DNA from: JAFGGG01 sp964638895
Lineage (GTDB): Bacteria > Spirochaetota > Spirochaetia > SZUA-6 > RPPD01
Assembly: GCA_964638895.1 (NCBI GenBank)
Contig: CAZWYY010000090.1
Span: 1 to 8,511 of the forward strand
Length of the DNA: 8,511 nucleotides
Direction of reading: 5' to 3'
This document shows, piece by piece, positions 6,432-8,511 of the stretch (position 1 is its first letter; every line of letters starts with the position of its first letter). Position numbers and translations under genes: made by a program. Below the pieces are notes generated by a model, which was not told the DNA's origin, made no database searches, and saw nothing but the letters and a program-made list of their open reading frames with translations.

Positions 6432-6490
6432 GATCCTCCGTAAAAAACCCCCGCGGCGGAAGCTCGCCCGCCGCGGGAAGCTGATCCTCC
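6432..6490. repeat. 8-bp direct repeats flanking the trpB2 terminator
   Basis: GATCCTCC occurs at 6432-6439 and again at 6483-6490, bracketing 43 bp that hold the terminator hairpin. On the gene strand it reads GGAGGATC, an SD. The downstream copy serves the Cys-rich gene. The upstream copy overlaps the trpB2 stop codon (TAGGAGG) and has no start codon in range. The repeat is certain; its origin is not. Confidence 0.8.
6442..6477 (-). terminator. Intrinsic terminator after trpB2
   Basis: On the minus strand a perfect ten-base-pair stem, CCCGCGGCGG (6477-6468) with CCGCCGCGGG (6459-6450), encloses an eight-base loop. GG and six T residues (6447-6442) follow. This is a textbook Rho-independent terminator beginning 13 bases after the trpB2 stop. 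The U-tract ends two bases before the SD of the Cys-rich gene. Confidence 0.92.
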
Positions 6491-7878
6491 TACCATTTTC
6501 CGGTCTTAACGATTTGGGGTTTGGGCAGGTTTTCAATTGCCTTGAGTGCATCCCCCATTTCATGCTCGGGAAGCTCATAATCAAACAACTTGCCGGCGAA
6601 ATAGCTCTCGTAGCCGGCCATGTCCATCAGCCCGTGACCGCTCATATTGAACAGGATAACCTTTTCCTTGCCTTCCTCCTTGGCTTTTTTGGCCTCTTGA
6701 ATAACGGCCGCGATGGCGTGGCTTGTCTCCGGGGCACAGATTATGCCTTCCGTACGCGCAAAAAGCACGGCGGACTCAAAGCACTCAAGCTGGTGGATAG
6801 CGCGTGGGGTTAAGAGGCCCTCGATAATACCCTGGCTTACCAGCGGCGCCATACCGTGGTAGCGCAGGCCCCCCGCGTGAATGGGCGGCGGAATAAAATC
6901 GTGTCCCAGGGAGTGCATGGGCAGCAGGGGCGTCATCTTCGCGGTATCGCCGTGGTCATAGATGAACGGCCCCTTGGTCATAGTGGGACATGAAAATGGC
7001 TCCACCGGGATGATATCGATTTCGGCACCGTGTATCTTGTCGTTGACAAAGGGGAAGGAAAGACCGGCGAAATTGCTGCCTCCCCCCGCGCAGCCGATCA
7101 CGATATTCACCTTTTTTTCGCCCATCTTTTCCAGCTGCTTTTTGGCCTCAAGCCCGATGATGGTCTGGTGCAGCAACACGTGGTTCAACACGCTGCCCAA
7201 GGCGTAACGGGTCTGGCCGCTCTTGTCCGAAACCGCCTCCTCAACCGCCTCGCTGATGGCAATCCCCAGGCTGCCGGGCGTATCAGGCTCCTTGGCCAGG
7301 ATGTCCCGTCCCGCATGGGTCTGATTGCTGGGGCTGGCGATGCAGGTGGCTCCCCAGGTCTGCATCATGATTTTACGGAAGGGCTTCTGATCGAAACTGA
7401 TACGCACCATATAAACCTTGCATTGCAGGCCCAAAAGCGAGCAGGCAAAGGCCAGGGCGCTGCCCCACTGTCCGGCGCCGGTTTCGGTGACGATGTTCTT
7501 TATCCCGAACTGCTTATTGTACCAGGCCTGGGCCACGGCCGTATTGGGTTTGTGGCTGCCCGGCGGGGAAACACTCTCGTTTTTATAATATATCCTGGCC
7601 GGCGTCCCCAGGGCCTTTTCCAGAAAATACGCGCGGTGCAGGGGCGTGGGCCTCCAGCGCCAGAGAATTTCCAGGATGCCATCCGGGATGGTGATCCATC
7701 TTTCCCGGCTCACCTCCTGTTCAATGAGGTTCATGGGAAAAACGGGCGCCAGCATATCCGGGCTCACCGGGTTCCCGTCCGGTCCCAGGGGCGGCTGCAG
7801 GGGTGAGGGCAGATCAGCGGCAAGGTTATACCACTGTCTGGGCATCTCATCTTCCGTAAGCAAGGCTTTTGTCGGCAT
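6490..7878 (-). CDS. trpB: Tryptophan synthase beta chain-like protein (TrpB2 type)
   Basis: This PLP-dependent enzyme condenses indole with L-serine to give L-tryptophan. Its 462 residues and motifs fit the long TrpB2 family, not the roughly 400-residue TrpB1. The PLP lysine is K110 in PPGSHKPNTA. Exactly 22 residues on is catalytic E132 in TETGAGQWG, with the W at 138 that replaces the His of TrpB1 (ETGAGQHG). The PLP phosphate loop is GCAGGGSN (262-269), and SGHG lies at 413-416. TrpB2 enzymes generally do not form the tight alpha-beta complex, and no trpA is present. The enzyme may therefore salvage free indole, or meet a distant TrpA. A strong AAGGAGG (7890-7884) five bases before the ATG fixes the start. 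It follows trpR by 60 bp without a terminator, so TrpR probably controls it. Confidence 0.95.
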   Translation of the reverse strand: MPTKALLTEDEMPRQWYNLAADLPSPLQPPLGPDGNPVSPDMLAPVFPMNLIEQEVSRERWITIPDGILEILWRWRPTPLHRAYFLEKALGTPARIYYKNESVSPPGSHKPNTAVAQAWYNKQFGIKNIVTETGAGQWGSALAFACSLLGLQCKVYMVRISFDQKPFRKIMMQTWGATCIASPSNQTHAGRDILAKEPDTPGSLGIAISEAVEEAVSDKSGQTRYALGSVLNHVLLHQTIIGLEAKKQLEKMGEKKVNIVIGCAGGGSNFAGLSFPFVNDKIHGAEIDIIPVEPFSCPTMTKGPFIYDHGDTAKMTPLLPMHSLGHDFIPPPIHAGGLRYHGMAPLVSQGIIEGLLTPRAIHQLECFESAVLFARTEGIICAPETSHAIAAVIQEAKKAKEEGKEKVILFNMSGHGLMDMAGYESYFAGKLFDYELPEHEMGDALKAIENLPKPQIVKTGKW

Positions 7879-7938
7879 GTTTTCCTCCTTTTTCTACCCG
7901 CCTGCCGCCGGCCTTACCGGCCGCACGCGGTTTATGTG

Positions 7939-8214
7939 TCATGCTTTTAGACAATATTCGTTAATCACCTTTTTCAAGGCGGAGTCCCTCTTCTTTAGCT
8001 CGCGCGATCCGCGTGTAATCTTACACAAACTCACGCCCAGCTTTTTCGCGATCGAGCGCTGGCTTTCACCCTTTACCAGCAGTTTCAACAATTCCCAACG
8101 CAGGGACAGTCTTTCGAGTTCGCTGGCGGAGAACAGCTCCCGTAAAAAACCGGCGGTCAGTTTTGTATCGTCGAGCCCCGCCAACACCTGCGCAAGCTCA
8201 TCCAGTCCGTGCAT
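7939..8214 (-). CDS. trpR: Trp repressor-like transcription factor
   Basis: This 91-residue helix-turn-helix protein belongs to the Trp_repressor family. These dimers bind operators when loaded with tryptophan. The recognition region QRSIAKKLGVSLCKITRGS (52-70) closely follows E. coli QRELKNELGAGIATITRGS; the ITRGS end marks TrpR as opposed to YerC-like relatives. By hand alignment, tryptophan contacts R54 and R84 of E. coli are kept as R39 and R68. T44 becomes S29, S88 becomes E72, and L41 appears as E26. One residue is missing in the turn before the reading head (GESQR versus GEMSQR). The N-terminal arm is about 15 residues shorter. The start at 8214 has no clear SD. A GTG at codon 10 (8187), with GGATGAG upstream, is an alternative. 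The gene lies directly before trpB2 in a probable operon. Confidence 0.9.
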   Translation of the reverse strand: MHGLDELAQVLAGLDDTKLTAGFLRELFSASELERLSLRWELLKLLVKGESQRSIAKKLGVSLCKITRGSRELKKRDSALKKVINEYCLKA

Positions 8215-8219
8215 ATCGT

Positions 8220-8239
8220 TGTTTCTATGTGTAGAAACA
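8220..8239. promoter_or_regulatory. Candidate TrpR operator (palindrome at the trpR promoter)
   Basis: TGTTTCTA (8220-8227) and TAGAAACA (8232-8239) are perfect eight-base inverted arms with TGTG between. The site touches the -10 box, covers the expected transcription start and ends six bases before the trpR ATG, an ideal place for autorepression. It keeps CTA...TAG half-site cores but spaces them two bases closer than the E. coli trp operator (CTAGTTAACTAG). As RNA, the leader contains only part of the palindrome, so a DNA site is favoured. Confidence 0.6.
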
Positions 8240-8266
8240 GTACAATGAAAGTAAAGCCGTTGTCAA
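8239..8266 (-). promoter_or_regulatory. Candidate promoter of trpR-trpB2
   Basis: On the minus strand a perfect TTGACA (8266-8261) is followed after 16 bases by TGTACT (8244-8239, four of six). Transcription should start near 8232, giving a leader of about 18 bases. The -35 box lies only two bases after the stop codon of the gene at the window's right edge. Confidence 0.5.
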
Positions 8267-8268
8267 CA

Positions 8269-8511
8269 TTATCTTTTTACGATGATTCTCACGGCCGCAA
8301 AGCCGTGATAGAGAAAAAGCCCGCCCCGTCCGTCTTTAAAACCGTATCTGACAAACCAAGCCAGACTTGTTTTGTCCATGACCGCTATGATATTCGGGCT
8401 GTATGCCGTAAAATCAACCTTTCGGCTTTGGGGATCAAATGAGATCCGGAAATCGGCGGCCCCCGCTTTGCGGAAGGAAATTTCCTGATTCTCGATAGCA
8501 TGGGGTTCCCC
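8269..8511 (-). CDS. C-terminal 80 codons of an unrecognised protein (cut by window edge)
   Basis: A minus-strand frame runs open from 8511 to a TAA at 8271-8269 and encodes 80 residues. The sequence alternates polar and hydrophobic residues and ends GLFLYHGFAAVRIIVKR. It reads like a beta-rich fold, with aromatic residues in YSPNIIAV, SLAWFVRYGFKDG and LFLYHGF. I recognise no family. Codon use (GC-ending codons such as GCC, ATC, GTC, CTG) resembles the neighbours, and the stop lies just before the trpR promoter, both supporting a real gene. No start codon is in the window. Confidence 0.6.
   Translation of the reverse strand, partial: GEPHAIENQEISFRKAGAADFRISFDPQSRKVDFTAYSPNIIAVMDKTSLAWFVRYGFKDGRGGLFLYHGFAAVRIIVKR

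Noticed and set aside
7030..7806. 258-codon plus-strand frame within trpB2
   Set aside because: It is the antisense shadow of a well-supported PLP enzyme. The translation lacks any motif and its length reflects GC-rich third positions.
7895..7935. GCCGG/CCGGC inverted repeat between trpR and trpB2
   Set aside because: It has only a five-base stem in a GC-rich gap, and no T-tract before the trpB2 SD. It does not argue against cotranscription. No Trp-codon leader peptide was seen there either.
8289..8308. Perfect inverted repeat TCACGGC...GCCGTGA near the right edge
   Set aside because: It lies inside the partial coding region (YHGFAAV codons), has a seven-base stem and is not followed by a clear T-run on the minus strand. 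It may be chance or a weak terminator.

Overview
The window is an ordinary-looking bacterial chromosomal segment: nine complete genes, one gene cut by each edge, and no phage, transposase, CRISPR array, tRNA or rRNA. Intergenic spaces are short and Shine-Dalgarno (SD) sequences are mostly clear. The mix of genes recalls spirochaetes or delta-proteobacteria-like anaerobes: a 7TM/HisKA_2 kinase, a REC-PAS-SpoIIE regulator, a stand-alone NIL protein, TrpR with TrpB2, and a Cys-rich 'CRKLGH' protein. I lean to Spirochaetota, but this is inference from gene content and would need a homology search.

Left part (1-1497, all minus strand): the N-terminus of an ABC transporter ATPase, then RNase Z (tRNA 3' end maturation), then a small NIL-domain protein. 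The NIL gene probably leads a two-gene unit with RNase Z. The ABC gene has its own candidate promoter.

Centre (1677-5939, plus strand): a membrane sensor histidine kinase is followed by a response regulator with REC, PAS and SpoIIE/PP2C phosphatase domains. The two are very likely partners, although the regulator has its own promoter just before its start codon. Next is a short-chain dehydrogenase with the signature of eukaryotic 3-ketodihydrosphingosine reductase (KDSR). Positions 5940-6156 hold no gene. This GC-rich, hairpin-bearing spacer lies between converging transcription units.

Right part (6157-8511, minus strand): a trpR-like repressor, a TrpB2-type tryptophan synthase beta chain and a small cysteine-rich protein run in that order. 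A 20-bp palindrome overlaps the trpR promoter and is a good candidate for an autoregulatory operator. A strong intrinsic terminator separates trpB2 from the Cys-rich gene. It sits between two copies of an 8-bp sequence, as if inserted into a once tightly coupled junction. The C-terminal 80 codons of an unrecognised gene reach the right edge.

I found no clearly new multi-gene system. The points most worth a second look are the trpR-trpB2 unit without trpA and its operator, the KDSR-like reductase in a bacterium, the terminator framed by direct repeats, and the promoter with almost no leader in front of the response regulator.
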